Assembly (NCBI RefSeq): GCF_003952225.1
Contig: NZ_CP034437.1
Coordinates: 6,186,001 to 6,250,000, forward strand
DNA: 64,000 nt
DNA from: Paenibacillus albus
GTDB taxonomy: Bacteria; Bacillota; Bacilli; Paenibacillales; Paenibacillaceae
Reading direction: 5' to 3'
Below are positions 44,377-52,644 of the stretch, in pieces. The number at the start of each line of letters is the position of its first letter. Position 1 is the stretch's first letter. Under the pieces are notes generated by a model. It searched no databases. It had not been told where the DNA came from and worked only from the letters and a program-made list of their open reading frames with translations. The position numbers and the translations under genes were made by a program.

Positions 44377-45321
44377 CTATGAATTAACGGGCTCACGCTC
44401 TTGAATAAAAGTAAGCATGCCGGTCAAGTCGCTCGTACCTGTGCTTCCGCCAGGGGCAATGACGGACATAGCGCCGCAAGCGTTGCCGTACTTCATGCTC
44501 GTCTCTACGTCCGCTCCCGTCAAGAAGCCGTACAAATATCCGGAGTTGAACGAATCGCCCGCTCCTGTCGTATCTACCGGTGTCACCTTATAAGCAGAAC
44601 GACGGAAGAGCTGTCCGTCTTTCATAACAGCCGCCCCGTCTGCTCCAAGCTTAACGACGACATGATTGCAGTACTTTGCCATGTGGCCCAGAATATCGTC
44701 TAAATGCTCGCAACGGGTATAATGCCGCGCCTCTGTCTCGTTCATTAAGAACAAATCAAAGTGACGCATAAGCTCGAACACACCGTCGTACCATTCGCCC
44801 GAATCATCCCAGCCAACATCGCAGGATAAAGTAAGTCCCTTCGCCTTTAACGATTTGGCGAGCATGACGAAAGCGTCATGACTTCTTCTTCCAAGCAGGT
44901 AACCTGTAAGATGAACATGCCTGCCTTGGGCGATAACATCCCAATCCATTTGGTCCATTCGAAGCTCCGCATTCGAGCCCGCATACGTAATAAAGGATCG
45001 ATCCGTCTCCGGATTGAGCGCAATCGAAATGCCCGTGTTATTCTTACTGCTCGTCCGGATCATTCTGGTATCGATACCATGTTCAGCGAAACGCTCTCGA
45101 ATAAACGCGCCATACCCGTCATTTCCCAAAATTCCGTTAAAGGCTACCTTAACGCCTAACTTAGCTAAGGACAGGGAGAACAATGCCGCTCCGCCCCCCA
45201 CATGCATGCTCATATTATCTACATGAACTTCCTGACCGGGCTGGGGAATTTGCTTCAAACCTTCTACAATAAGATCAATATTGGCATCGCCGATCACGAC
45301 GGCGTCGAATTTTTTTTGCAT
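44377..45321 (-). CDS. PfkB-family carbohydrate kinase
   Basis: 314-residue ribokinase-like kinase. The N-terminal motif GGGAALFSLSLAKLG and the C-terminal DTTGAGDSFNSGYLYGF (anion hole and catalytic Asp) are both intact. It phosphorylates a sugar or sugar acid with ATP; candidates in this family include fructose, ribose, tagatose and 2-keto-3-deoxygluconate, and none can be singled out. The ATG has GAGGGAG 4 nt upstream. It follows the LacI gene after a 144-nt gap that holds a hairpin. Confidence 0.9.
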   Translation of the reverse strand: MQKKFDAVVIGDANIDLIVEGLKQIPQPGQEVHVDNMSMHVGGGAALFSLSLAKLGVKVAFNGILGNDGYGAFIRERFAEHGIDTRMIRTSSKNNTGISIALNPETDRSFITYAGSNAELRMDQMDWDVIAQGRHVHLTGYLLGRRSHDAFVMLAKSLKAKGLTLSCDVGWDDSGEWYDGVFELMRHFDLFLMNETEARHYTRCEHLDDILGHMAKYCNHVVVKLGADGAAVMKDGQLFRRSAYKVTPVDTTGAGDSFNSGYLYGFLTGADVETSMKYGNACGAMSVIAPGGSTGTSDLTGMLTFIQEREPVNS

Positions 45322-45395
45322 GCTGCTCCCTCTTCCGATCCGCTGCCTGTGTTAGCTGCAGTTGATGTACATTCGCTGCATTCCTCGTCTAGCTT

Positions 45396-45424
45396 GTGAC
45401 CGCGCCTTGTAACGGCGCAGTCAC
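45396..45424. repeat. Intercistronic hairpin between LacI and kinase genes
   Basis: GTGACCGCGCC (45396-45406) pairs with GGCGCAGTCAC (45414-45424) with one mismatch and a 7-nt loop. There is no U-run, so it looks like an mRNA-processing or stability element rather than a terminator. Confidence 0.45.
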
Positions 45425-45465
45425 CATAAGCGTCCCGGTCATAACTAATCATCGCATCGTCAGCT

Positions 45466-46482
45466 TTATGTGCTCGTACTTCTCGCTTTGCAGCTTTCGC
45501 GCGCAACCAACCGATGTTCAAGAATGATGTCGCTCGTCGGTACATCTCCGTTCTCGACTTGACCGAGCAGCACTTTCATCGTCACTTTGCCCATTTCATG
45601 AATCGGCTGCTCCATCGAGGTGAGCGTCGGGCGAGTCAGCTCCGTCAGCTGGCTGCCGTCAAACCCCATAACCGAAATATCCTCAGGCACGCGCAGTCCG
45701 TTGTCCCGAATGCAGTTCATCGCACCGACTGCCATGTCGTCGCTCACGGCGAACACCGCTGTCGGAGGCTGCTTCACGCGCAGCAGCTCCTTCATTTGCT
45801 CATAACCGCTCTTCACCTTGTAATCGCCGAAACGAATATGCTCATGAATGATTTTAATACCGCTGTCAGTCAGAGCGTTGCGGTAACCGCTATAGCGGTT
45901 CTGGCCGGAAGTGATGTCTCGCATATCTCCGCCGAGAAACCCAATCGCTTCATGCCCGAGCCCGATCAAATATGCTGTCGCATCGTAGGCTGCTTTGTAA
46001 TCATCCACGATGACGGATACGAATTCCTGCCCCATCGGTTTAACACTTGAGAAAATGACCGGAATTTTCATCTTCTGAATCAAATTTCGAATGTCCTCAT
46101 TAATTTTCTCGTGCATAATGATGATGCCTTCGACCCGCATCTCCTGAAAGACGTTCAAATATTTATGCTCTTTATCAATATTCTCGCTAATGTTGCACAC
46201 GAGCAGATTGTAGTCATTCTCGCTCGCCGCTTCTTCAATGCTGCTCAGAATCGTGGCATAGAAGCTGGACGTAATATCCGGAACGATAACGCCGATCAGG
46301 TTTGTTTTGTTGCGCACCAAACTACGGGCAATATGGCTTGGGGCATATCCCAATTCTTGAATGGCCAGCGTTACTTTCTGCTTAAGATCGTCTTTGACAT
46401 ACTTCTCGCCATTCAGCACACGGGAAACGGTCGTAACCGAAACGCCAGCCAGTCGCGCCACGTCTTTTATCTTTGGCTGCAC
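45466..46482 (-). CDS. LacI-family transcriptional regulator
   Basis: 338-residue repressor. The HTH and hinge helix are classic: KIKDVARLAGVSVTTVSRVLNGEKYV and LGYAPSHIARSLV. The effector domain is of the periplasmic-binding type (GVIVPDITSSFYATIL, VFAVSDDMAVGAMNCIRDNG, DISVMGFDG). I choose the GTG at 46482, 5 nt after GAGGGTGG, giving MQPKIKDVARLAG; the ATG at 46500 has no ribosome site. It lies inside the operon it probably controls. Three 14-bp sites of the LacI type occur in the operon's leader and between its first genes. Confidence 0.9.
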   Translation of the reverse strand: MQPKIKDVARLAGVSVTTVSRVLNGEKYVKDDLKQKVTLAIQELGYAPSHIARSLVRNKTNLIGVIVPDITSSFYATILSSIEEAASENDYNLLVCNISENIDKEHKYLNVFQEMRVEGIIIMHEKINEDIRNLIQKMKIPVIFSSVKPMGQEFVSVIVDDYKAAYDATAYLIGLGHEAIGFLGGDMRDITSGQNRYSGYRNALTDSGIKIIHEHIRFGDYKVKSGYEQMKELLRVKQPPTAVFAVSDDMAVGAMNCIRDNGLRVPEDISVMGFDGSQLTELTRPTLTSMEQPIHEMGKVTMKVLLGQVENGDVPTSDIILEHRLVARESCKARSTST

Positions 46483-46553
46483 ATAACCCACCCTCTTCAT
46501 TGATAGTCCATTGGAGATGAATTCTTCGTTCGCAGCGAATTTCCTCTAATTTG

Positions 46554-47462
46554 CTATTCTTTCATAGATCCGATCATGATGCCTTTTGCAAAATAGCGCT
46601 GAACGAACGGATAAATAATAATAATTGGAGCGACAACGACGATAATCGTCGCCATCTTGAGCGAATTGCCCGTAATTTGAATTTTATCAAGCAGCGCATA
46701 ATTGACCGTTCCGGCAGCCTGGTTGAGCGTATTGCGCATCGCTTCGGCGCTGGTCAGCATCTCTTGCAGAAGTGTAGATAACGGTCTTAAATTCTCCTTG
46801 CGAACGAAGAATGCGCCGGTAAACCAGTCGTTCCAATGCGCAACCGCATTGAACAAAGCGATTACTGCGATAACCGGGCGACTGAGCGGCATAATAATGC
46901 GCATGAAGATAGCAAAGTCGTTATATCCGTCAATTCGGGCCGACTCTTCCAAACTCGGGTGAATTTGCTGGAAGAACGTCCGAATAATGATCAAATTCCA
47001 TGCGCTGTATAAGCTCGGTATGACATAGACCCAAATGTTGTTCGTTAAATGAATGGATTTGAGCAGCATGTAGTAAGGAATCGTGCCGCCGCCAAACAGC
47101 ATGGTGAAGAAGATGAACATCATGAAGAACTTGCCGCCAGGAATCGTCTTACTCTTAAGCGCGTAAGCGGCCATCGCTGTCAGAAACACACTAGAAATCG
47201 TCCCTACAACGGTACGAAACACCGAAATACCGAAAGCTGTTGCAATGTTCGAGGATTCAAACACTTTACTGAAGTTTTCGAAGGTCCAAATACGCGGCCA
47301 GAAGTAGATGCCGCCTCTTTCCGCATCCTTGCCGGGATTGAATGCTAGAGCAAATATGTTCAGGAAAGGCAGTACAATAGATAAGCACAGCAATACGATC
47401 AGCGTATAATTGATAATTCGAAAGATTCGTTCCCCTAAACTAAGCTTATAAAATTCGTTCAC
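46554..47462 (-). CDS. ABC transporter permease, LplC/YtcP type
   Basis: 302-residue membrane subunit with six helices and the EAA loop PSLEESARIDGYNDFAIFMRIIMPLSRPV. It ends YFAKGIMIGSMKE, the standard LplC-type C-terminus. I choose a GTG start at 47462 because GGAGGGAG lies 8 nt upstream; the frame opens 14 codons earlier, but that start has no ribosome site. It pairs with the LplB-type permease at the head of the operon. The ATPase must be supplied from elsewhere. Confidence 0.9.
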   Translation of the reverse strand: MNEFYKLSLGERIFRIINYTLIVLLCLSIVLPFLNIFALAFNPGKDAERGGIYFWPRIWTFENFSKVFESSNIATAFGISVFRTVVGTISSVFLTAMAAYALKSKTIPGGKFFMMFIFFTMLFGGGTIPYYMLLKSIHLTNNIWVYVIPSLYSAWNLIIIRTFFQQIHPSLEESARIDGYNDFAIFMRIIMPLSRPVIAVIALFNAVAHWNDWFTGAFFVRKENLRPLSTLLQEMLTSAEAMRNTLNQAAGTVNYALLDKIQITGNSLKMATIIVVVAPIIIIYPFVQRYFAKGIMIGSMKE

Positions 47463-47499
47463 CGCTTGCTCTCCCTCCTGCTGCAAAGCTGATCGAATA

Positions 47500-47541
47500 A
47501 TCAAGAAAGGCGGTTCATCCGGGCTGCGGACGAAACCGCCT
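47500..47541 (-). terminator. Intercistronic attenuator between binding protein and LplC permease
   Basis: AGGCGGTTCATCCG (47508-47521) pairs with CGGACGAAACCGCCT (47527-47541), leaving small bulges, with minus-strand tail TTTCTTGATT. It probably lets the binding protein be made in excess over the distal genes. Confidence 0.6.
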
Positions 47542-47570
47542 AACCATCTGTGATTGAGATGCTCTAGCTG

Positions 47571-49319
47571 CTACAGTTTCACTTTCGTTTTTGGATCCGC
47601 ATTCTTGTCAGCAAGAAGCTTCAAGTAGCCATCAAGACCTGCAGATTCCATTTGTTTCAAAGCACTGTTTAGAATTTTCTGCGCATCATCGAGGTTCTTG
47701 CTGTAGTAAGCTTGAACCAAGGCGTCGTTATAGTTATCGAACGCCGTTTTCAAATCTGTACCATTCTCGAACTCGCCGAGGAAGGAATTTGGCACGTAAG
47801 CATCCACAACTTCGCCGTCTTTGATCTTCTGATCGAGGCCGTAGTACGTTGCAATCTTCTCAACTGCCGGGAATAGACCCGAGTTCGAGTTGTCGCCATA
47901 GTTCTCTTCACCGAAGTCTGCTTTGTTAGCGTTATCCGTGCTGCCGAGAATATCGCCCCAGTTGTTGCCTACGCCTGCAAATCCAAGCTTCTTCGCTTCG
48001 TTCGGATCTTTTGCCTTCAGATCGATAACTTCTTTCTTCACAAGCGGGTTGCCGTTAGCGTCAAGCGTGTAGTCTCGGCCTTCGATACCGTATTTCCACA
48101 GCAGCTTGCCTTCGCGGCTTGCAAGCCAATCAGCGAATTTCACGACTTCTTCCGGTTTCTTCGTTGTAGCTGGAACTGCCCAAGCCGAGTAACCTGATTT
48201 ATAATCGATTTGCATCTTATAAGGAGCGTCTACTTTATTGATAGGACCAAGCGGAATGTAGTGCATATCTTGGTTAAAGTCTTGATAGCTGTGCATATCG
48301 GCAATAATTGCCCAGGAACCGTTGATTGCACCTTCTGTAGCGCGGCTCTCATCCATCGTGAAGAATTCAGGTTGAAGCAGTTTTTCTTTAAGCATTCTTT
48401 GCACAAACTCAACCTTTTTCATAGCGATAGGCGTTTGCGCTTCGTGAAGGATTTTACCGTCTTTATCTTGCTTAATGCGTTGGTCAGACGCGCCCCACTC
48501 CAAATCATTGAACAAGGCGCCTACTTCATGACCGCCCCAGTATGCAGGACCGATTGGCGTTACGGCTGCACCGTTGTTATCTGTGAAATTGCCTGCTTTG
48601 ATCTTCTTAGCCAGTTCTTCCAGCTGCGCAGTCGTTGTAATCGTACGCGGATCAACGCCGAGTTTATCAGCGATATCTTTGCGGATGTAAGGACCGCCTA
48701 CGCCTCTCCAAGTTACTTGGCCGCCTTCGCGCTGAATGTTCATATGCGTGAAATAAGTAGCGCCGTTAAACTCAGGACGGAACATAACGCCGTACTTCGT
48801 GTCCGCTGGCAGGTAATCGTCTTGCAAGTATTTGCTGTATACTTTCGTATCTTTGAAGAAAGGAGCCAAATCAGTGAACATACCCTCGCGCGCTGCTTTC
48901 AGAGCGACCGGCATTTCGGGACGACCGCTGTTATTGAGGTAGAACGCGATGAAGTCCGGCAGGTCATTCGCTGCAAGGCCTGCAATCATGCCTTCGAGCG
49001 AGTCGGCAGATTTCATAATTTCGATTTCGAAATCGATACCTGTTTTCTTCTTGATTTCTGCTTTAATTTCAGGGTTCATATCTTCGGTATAGTCATCAGT
49101 TCCCATAAATACAAGACCCTTGATTTTGCGGTCTGCAATCCATGATGCTGGCTTTCCGTCAGTTGCATTTGTAGCAGTTGCATTGTTGGTAGTTGCATTC
49201 TTGCTGTCCGAAGTTTGATCGTTGCTTGCTGTGTTATTCCCATTGTTGCTGGAGCAACCTGCAAGCAACATTGACGCCATAACAGGAAGCGATAGATACT
49301 TCATCCATTTTCTGCTCAT
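47571..49319 (-). CDS. Large solute-binding lipoprotein of an LplB/LplC-type importer
   Basis: 582-residue extracellular protein. The signal peptide ends in the lipobox LLAGC (Cys near 22), followed by an Asn/Thr-rich linker. The mature domain starts KGLVFMGTDDYTEDMNPEIKAEIKKKTGIDF and later GGPYIRKDIADKLGVDPRTITTTAQLEELAKKIK, typical of the large oligosaccharide binders that go with LplB and LplC. I use the ATG at 49319 with AAAGGGG 6 nt upstream; the longer frame lacks a site. It lies between the two permeases. Ligand unknown. Confidence 0.9.
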   Translation of the reverse strand: MSRKWMKYLSLPVMASMLLAGCSSNNGNNTASNDQTSDSKNATTNNATATNATDGKPASWIADRKIKGLVFMGTDDYTEDMNPEIKAEIKKKTGIDFEIEIMKSADSLEGMIAGLAANDLPDFIAFYLNNSGRPEMPVALKAAREGMFTDLAPFFKDTKVYSKYLQDDYLPADTKYGVMFRPEFNGATYFTHMNIQREGGQVTWRGVGGPYIRKDIADKLGVDPRTITTTAQLEELAKKIKAGNFTDNNGAAVTPIGPAYWGGHEVGALFNDLEWGASDQRIKQDKDGKILHEAQTPIAMKKVEFVQRMLKEKLLQPEFFTMDESRATEGAINGSWAIIADMHSYQDFNQDMHYIPLGPINKVDAPYKMQIDYKSGYSAWAVPATTKKPEEVVKFADWLASREGKLLWKYGIEGRDYTLDANGNPLVKKEVIDLKAKDPNEAKKLGFAGVGNNWGDILGSTDNANKADFGEENYGDNSNSGLFPAVEKIATYYGLDQKIKDGEVVDAYVPNSFLGEFENGTDLKTAFDNYNDALVQAYYSKNLDDAQKILNSALKQMESAGLDGYLKLLADKNADPKTKVKL

Positions 49320-49405
49320 GCTTAAACCCCTTTTTATTGTAGAGTTGTTATGAATACGTCTTGTGACGTTCTCACCGAAGATTAAGTACTGTGCTGCACA
49401 CAAGG

Positions 49406-49419
49406 TGGAAGCGTTACCA
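49406..49419. promoter_or_regulatory. LacI-type operator candidate 3 (upstream of binding-protein gene)
   Basis: TGGAAGCGTTACCA matches the two leader sites in 11-12 of 14 positions and has the central CG. It overlaps the last codons of the LplB-type permease, 87 nt before the binding-protein start. Confidence 0.5.
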
Positions 49420-50364
49420 TAAAGAAGTGTCAGATACCTTTCTTGAGAGGCGATTCGCTGCTACGACAAGTATTAATCCAATTACGCCTTGTATCATGCC
49501 GACAGCAGTCGCATAACCAAATTGGCCGTTTGTTAATCCGATTCGAATAATATAAGTATCCAATATATCAGAAAGCTGCATATTTCCTGGTGTGCGGAGC
49601 AAGTATAGCTGATCGAAACCGGCCGATAGAATGTTGCCCAGCGATAGAATGAACAAGATCACGACAGTCGGCATAATCGAAGGAAGCGTTATGCTCCATA
49701 TCTCGCGAAGCTTGCCTGCCCCATCGATTTTGGCTGCTTCATACATATCAGGATTCACACCTGAAATCGCTGCCATATAAATAATCGAATCCCAGCCGAT
49801 CGACTTCCACAAGTGGCTGCCGAACATGATCTGATAAAAGTATTTCGGGTCCATCATGAAGAAGGTGCTGCCATCTCCGCCCATGTTTGTAATAAACTCA
49901 TTGAGCAAGCCTGTATCTGGCGCAAGTATACGCTGAATGAGACCGACAACGACGACCCATGAGAGAAAATGCGGCAAGTAGAGGAGACTCTGCGAAACGT
50001 TCTTGAACCATTTGTTCCGAACCTCGTTGAACATGAGTGCCAGCACGATTGGGAACGGCAAGTACAGGAACAGCTTCATACAGCTAATAATGAGCGTGTT
50101 CTGAATCAATTCTCTACTTTGGTACGAATGAAAGAATGTTACGAAATAGTCAAAGCCGATCCATGGACTGCCAAGAATACCCTTGTTGAACTTATATTCC
50201 TTGAATGCGAGGAGCAAACCACCCATCGGAATATAATTGAAAATAATGAAAAACAAGAGACACGGGAGCAGCATGAAGTATAAGTAGCGATGGAGCACAA
50301 TGTTTTTCCACAAAGCAGCTCCAGGCCTACTCGGCTTCATCTTCGAAGTCGACGTCTGTGCCAT
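49414..50364 (-). CDS. ABC transporter permease, LplB/YteP type
   Basis: 316-residue membrane subunit and first gene of the operon. The N-terminal region has FFIIFNYIPMGGLLLAFKEYKFNKGILGSPWIGFDYF, an LplB signature, and the EAA loop is PDMYEAAKIDGAGKLREIWSITLPSIMPTVV. I prefer the ATG at 50364 to the GTG at 50379, which overlaps the only purine-rich site. A leader of about 135 nt with two operators and a hairpin precedes it. Confidence 0.9.
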   Translation of the reverse strand: MAQTSTSKMKPSRPGAALWKNIVLHRYLYFMLLPCLLFFIIFNYIPMGGLLLAFKEYKFNKGILGSPWIGFDYFVTFFHSYQSRELIQNTLIISCMKLFLYLPFPIVLALMFNEVRNKWFKNVSQSLLYLPHFLSWVVVVGLIQRILAPDTGLLNEFITNMGGDGSTFFMMDPKYFYQIMFGSHLWKSIGWDSIIYMAAISGVNPDMYEAAKIDGAGKLREIWSITLPSIMPTVVILFILSLGNILSAGFDQLYLLRTPGNMQLSDILDTYIIRIGLTNGQFGYATAVGMIQGVIGLILVVAANRLSRKVSDTSLW

Positions 50365-50429
50365 AAGCTTCCAATTCACCTTCTTCTCTCAATGATAACA
50401 ATCGTCTCGCCTTGTTCATCCCGATACCT

Positions 50430-50443
50430 TGGAAACGATACCA
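50430..50443. promoter_or_regulatory. LacI-type operator candidate 1 (leader)
   Basis: TGGAAACGATACCA fits both a LacI-type operator and a loose CcpA (cre) consensus. It lies about 60 nt inside the predicted transcript of the LplB operon, 55 bp centre to centre from the second site. Confidence 0.55.
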
Positions 50444-50461
50444 GAATGATTGAAAAAATAA

Positions 50462-50488
50462 TTCATATCCTGAAAAACTGGATATGAA
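50462..50488 (-). promoter_or_regulatory. Leader hairpin resembling a transcription attenuator
   Basis: On the minus strand TTCATATCC and GGATATGAA form a perfect 9-bp stem with a 9-nt loop, directly followed by TTATTTTTTC. That is a terminator-like layout between the predicted start site and the first gene. The stem overlaps operator 2. Confidence 0.5.
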
Positions 50489-50512
50489 AACGCTACCATG
50501 TACGTTATTATA
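50485..50512 (-). promoter_or_regulatory. LplB-operon -10 region with LacI-type operator candidate 2
   Basis: TATAAT (minus strand, 50507-50512) places the start site near 50500; the -35 is poor. TGAAAACGCTACCA (50485-50498) then lies at about +2 to +15, an ideal position for repression. It shares 12 of 14 bases with operator 1 and fits the cre consensus too. Confidence 0.6.
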
Positions 50513-50652
50513 GCAACACTTTTCAAATAAAGCTATAGCCTAATTTTAATTTTACAAAGTCTTATTGATGCCTAGCTTTGAGCCTTGCGTAGACAGGGCG
50601 GTTCACGCCTGGTAATGTACCAATCATGCTTCATAATCTATGAATTCAAATG

Positions 50653-50697
50653 ACTAAATAAAAGACGTCCCTGATACCAATGTATCTGGGACGTCTT
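50653..50697 (-). terminator. Intrinsic terminator after PhyH gene
   Basis: AAGACGTCCC (50662-50671) pairs with GGGACGTCTT (50688-50697). The loop also contains GATAC/GTATC pairing. The minus strand continues TTATTTAG. Confidence 0.8.
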
Positions 50698-50706
50698 GCT
50701 TATTAT

Positions 50707-51546
50707 TCATGCTTTCTGATAAACGATTGGGAACATCTCGCCTTGAATGATGTCGCCATCCTTGCCGCCTGCAGCCACAAACTCTTGAATTTCCTTGTAG
50801 CCGTCGCTGTATCCCGCCCGATATCGAGTCTCTCCGGTTACGTAATGCAAAGCGGACGAACGGCGAACCCGATCCGAGACATTCGGCCCGCTGCCATGCA
50901 ACGTTAGGCTGTGGTGAAAGCTTACCTGTCCCGCTCGCATGATAATCGGCACGGGGCTGCCGGTATTGCCTTTGACCGTAGCTATATTCGTTAATTGCTT
51001 GTTAAGGTCTTGTTCATAAAAGTCACTATACTGCAAAATCCCCCATTGATTGCTGCCCGGCACCATCTGCATGCATCCGTTTGCCTCATCAACGTCATCA
51101 TAGGCCACCCAAGCGGTAATTAACGTCTCGGGATTCTGGAAGCAAGGCCAATAATGGTAATCCTGATGCCAGCCTACATTTGAAGCGCCGCCTCCCGAGT
51201 TTGCAGGCTTAAACAGGAGCTGGTCTTCCCAGAACCGTATCGTGTCCGTTTCATGCAAAGCTGCGGCAATTTTGCCGATTAAAGGATTGTAAGCTAGCGC
51301 GCGGATCGTCAAATCCGACCAATGTGCATTGTCTGTCTTGCGAAGCGAATTAGGTAGTGAAGTTTCCTCACTCCAGGCAGATGAGGGTGGCATGCCTGTC
51401 TCGTATTCATGGCGGTAAACCTTTTCCATACGGTCACGCAGCTTCTCGAGCCACTCATCACTAATAATTTTCGGTGAAATCCAATATCCATTTTCCTTAA
51501 AAAACTCGATATCCTCAGGTGTGGGCATTCCATTGGCATATGGCAT
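50707..51546 (-). CDS. Phytanoyl-CoA dioxygenase (PhyH) family protein
   Basis: 279-residue Fe(II)/2-oxoglutarate-dependent oxygenase. The metal-binding HxD is in GWHQDYHYW, the distal His in LTLHGSGPN and the 2-oxoglutarate Arg soon after (SDRVRRS). The start at 51546 has GGGGAG 9 nt upstream; the longer frame to 51579 would place that site inside the coding region. It is divergent from an AraC regulator. Bacterial members hydroxylate diverse small molecules; this one may act on a plant or cyclitol compound, but nothing fixes the substrate. Confidence 0.85.
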   Translation of the reverse strand: MPYANGMPTPEDIEFFKENGYWISPKIISDEWLEKLRDRMEKVYRHEYETGMPPSSAWSEETSLPNSLRKTDNAHWSDLTIRALAYNPLIGKIAAALHETDTIRFWEDQLLFKPANSGGGASNVGWHQDYHYWPCFQNPETLITAWVAYDDVDEANGCMQMVPGSNQWGILQYSDFYEQDLNKQLTNIATVKGNTGSPVPIIMRAGQVSFHHSLTLHGSGPNVSDRVRRSSALHYVTGETRYRAGYSDGYKEIQEFVAAGGKDGDIIQGEMFPIVYQKA

Positions 51547-51690
51547 TTCAATCTTCTCCCCTTCATGCATGGTTGGCATCTACGAGATAAGTATGGCACC
51601 TGGGAGGAACTCTCGTCTTTATCGAGAAGTATTGTATTTAACCTTTTGTCTGGTTATTTAATGAAAATGAACTGGAGGTATAGTGGATTC

Positions 51691-52545
51691 ATGGTATTGA
51701 TCAGTCCATTTGTACGATTCGCAATTCAAGTACCTCTACAGCCGGGTGATCGTCACGGACCTCGGTACTGCTATGTCCCGTCAATCTATTTAATTGAATT
51801 CGGCTCTGCCACTATCGTATATGAGGATGGACATGAAGTCTCCTTACGCACCGGTTCCTTTCTGTACATAAACGCCGGTATCAAACATACATGGATTGTG
51901 GATAAGAGCGAACCTTGCACATTCCGATGCGTGTTCTTTGATTGGTTTTACAGTCCGAAGCCGGCTTTAAAGATGTCCGGAGACTACCTCGGCGATTGTC
52001 TCGAGGAAGGCATGTTGGACGAAACACTTGATCTTGGCTTGATCGAGTGCTTTACGGTCCCGTCCCTTTCAACTTGGCGAAGATGGTTTGAAGCAGTGGA
52101 TACCGATTATCAAGTGCTTCTTGGCGATGATCAGCTTCGCTCGCTAACTGTTAATGGGAATTTCTATTTGCTGCTGCACCAACTGCTTCAATTTGTAGCA
52201 CGTCAGAATGATCTAAGAGATCCGCGGATTGCAAAAGTGATGTCATTGATGGAGCAAAGCGCAGTTGGAGAATACAACGATGTCGGCGGTTGGGCTGAGA
52301 AGCTCAGTATAAGCCGCAGTCATTTCCATGCTTTGTTTCGAAATCAGACCGGTCTGTCACCGAAGAAATACTGGAACCAATGCCGGATTCAGAGGGCGCA
52401 GCATGATCTGCTTCGCAGCAACGATTCGATAACGGACATTGCGCAGCGATACGGCTATTCCTCGGTGCATGTATTCACCAAAACGTTTCATCGATCGATG
52501 GGTATGACGCCGACAGCATACCGCCGTCAAGGTCGGCTTCATTAA
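51691..52545 (+). CDS. AraC-family transcriptional regulator
   Basis: 284-residue regulator. The cupin domain contains IVYEDGHEVSLRTGSFLYINAGIKHTW. The HTH pair reads AEKLSISRSHFHALFRNQTGLSPKKYW and YGYSSVHVFTKTFHRSMGMTPTAYR. I take the ATG at 51691, 12 nt after GGAGG and in front of the conserved part; the open frame reaches back to 51565, into the divergent gene. The PhyH gene is the likely target. Confidence 0.82.
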   Translation: MVLISPFVRFAIQVPLQPGDRHGPRYCYVPSIYLIEFGSATIVYEDGHEVSLRTGSFLYINAGIKHTWIVDKSEPCTFRCVFFDWFYSPKPALKMSGDYLGDCLEEGMLDETLDLGLIECFTVPSLSTWRRWFEAVDTDYQVLLGDDQLRSLTVNGNFYLLLHQLLQFVARQNDLRDPRIAKVMSLMEQSAVGEYNDVGGWAEKLSISRSHFHALFRNQTGLSPKKYWNQCRIQRAQHDLLRSNDSITDIAQRYGYSSVHVFTKTFHRSMGMTPTAYRRQGRLH

Positions 52546-52644
52546 GCGTGCATTTACACATGAATGAAACTATCTTATGAATGTCAGCCCCGGCATACCG
52601 TCATCGCGTCGCTATCCGACCATTGGGCCAATTTTTTCGTTCTT

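Noticed and set aside
45294..45545. 83-codon open frame spanning the LacI-kinase gap, with Cys-rich end
   Set aside because: Overlaps both neighbours, has no ribosome site, and the hairpin at 45396-45424 better explains the sequence.
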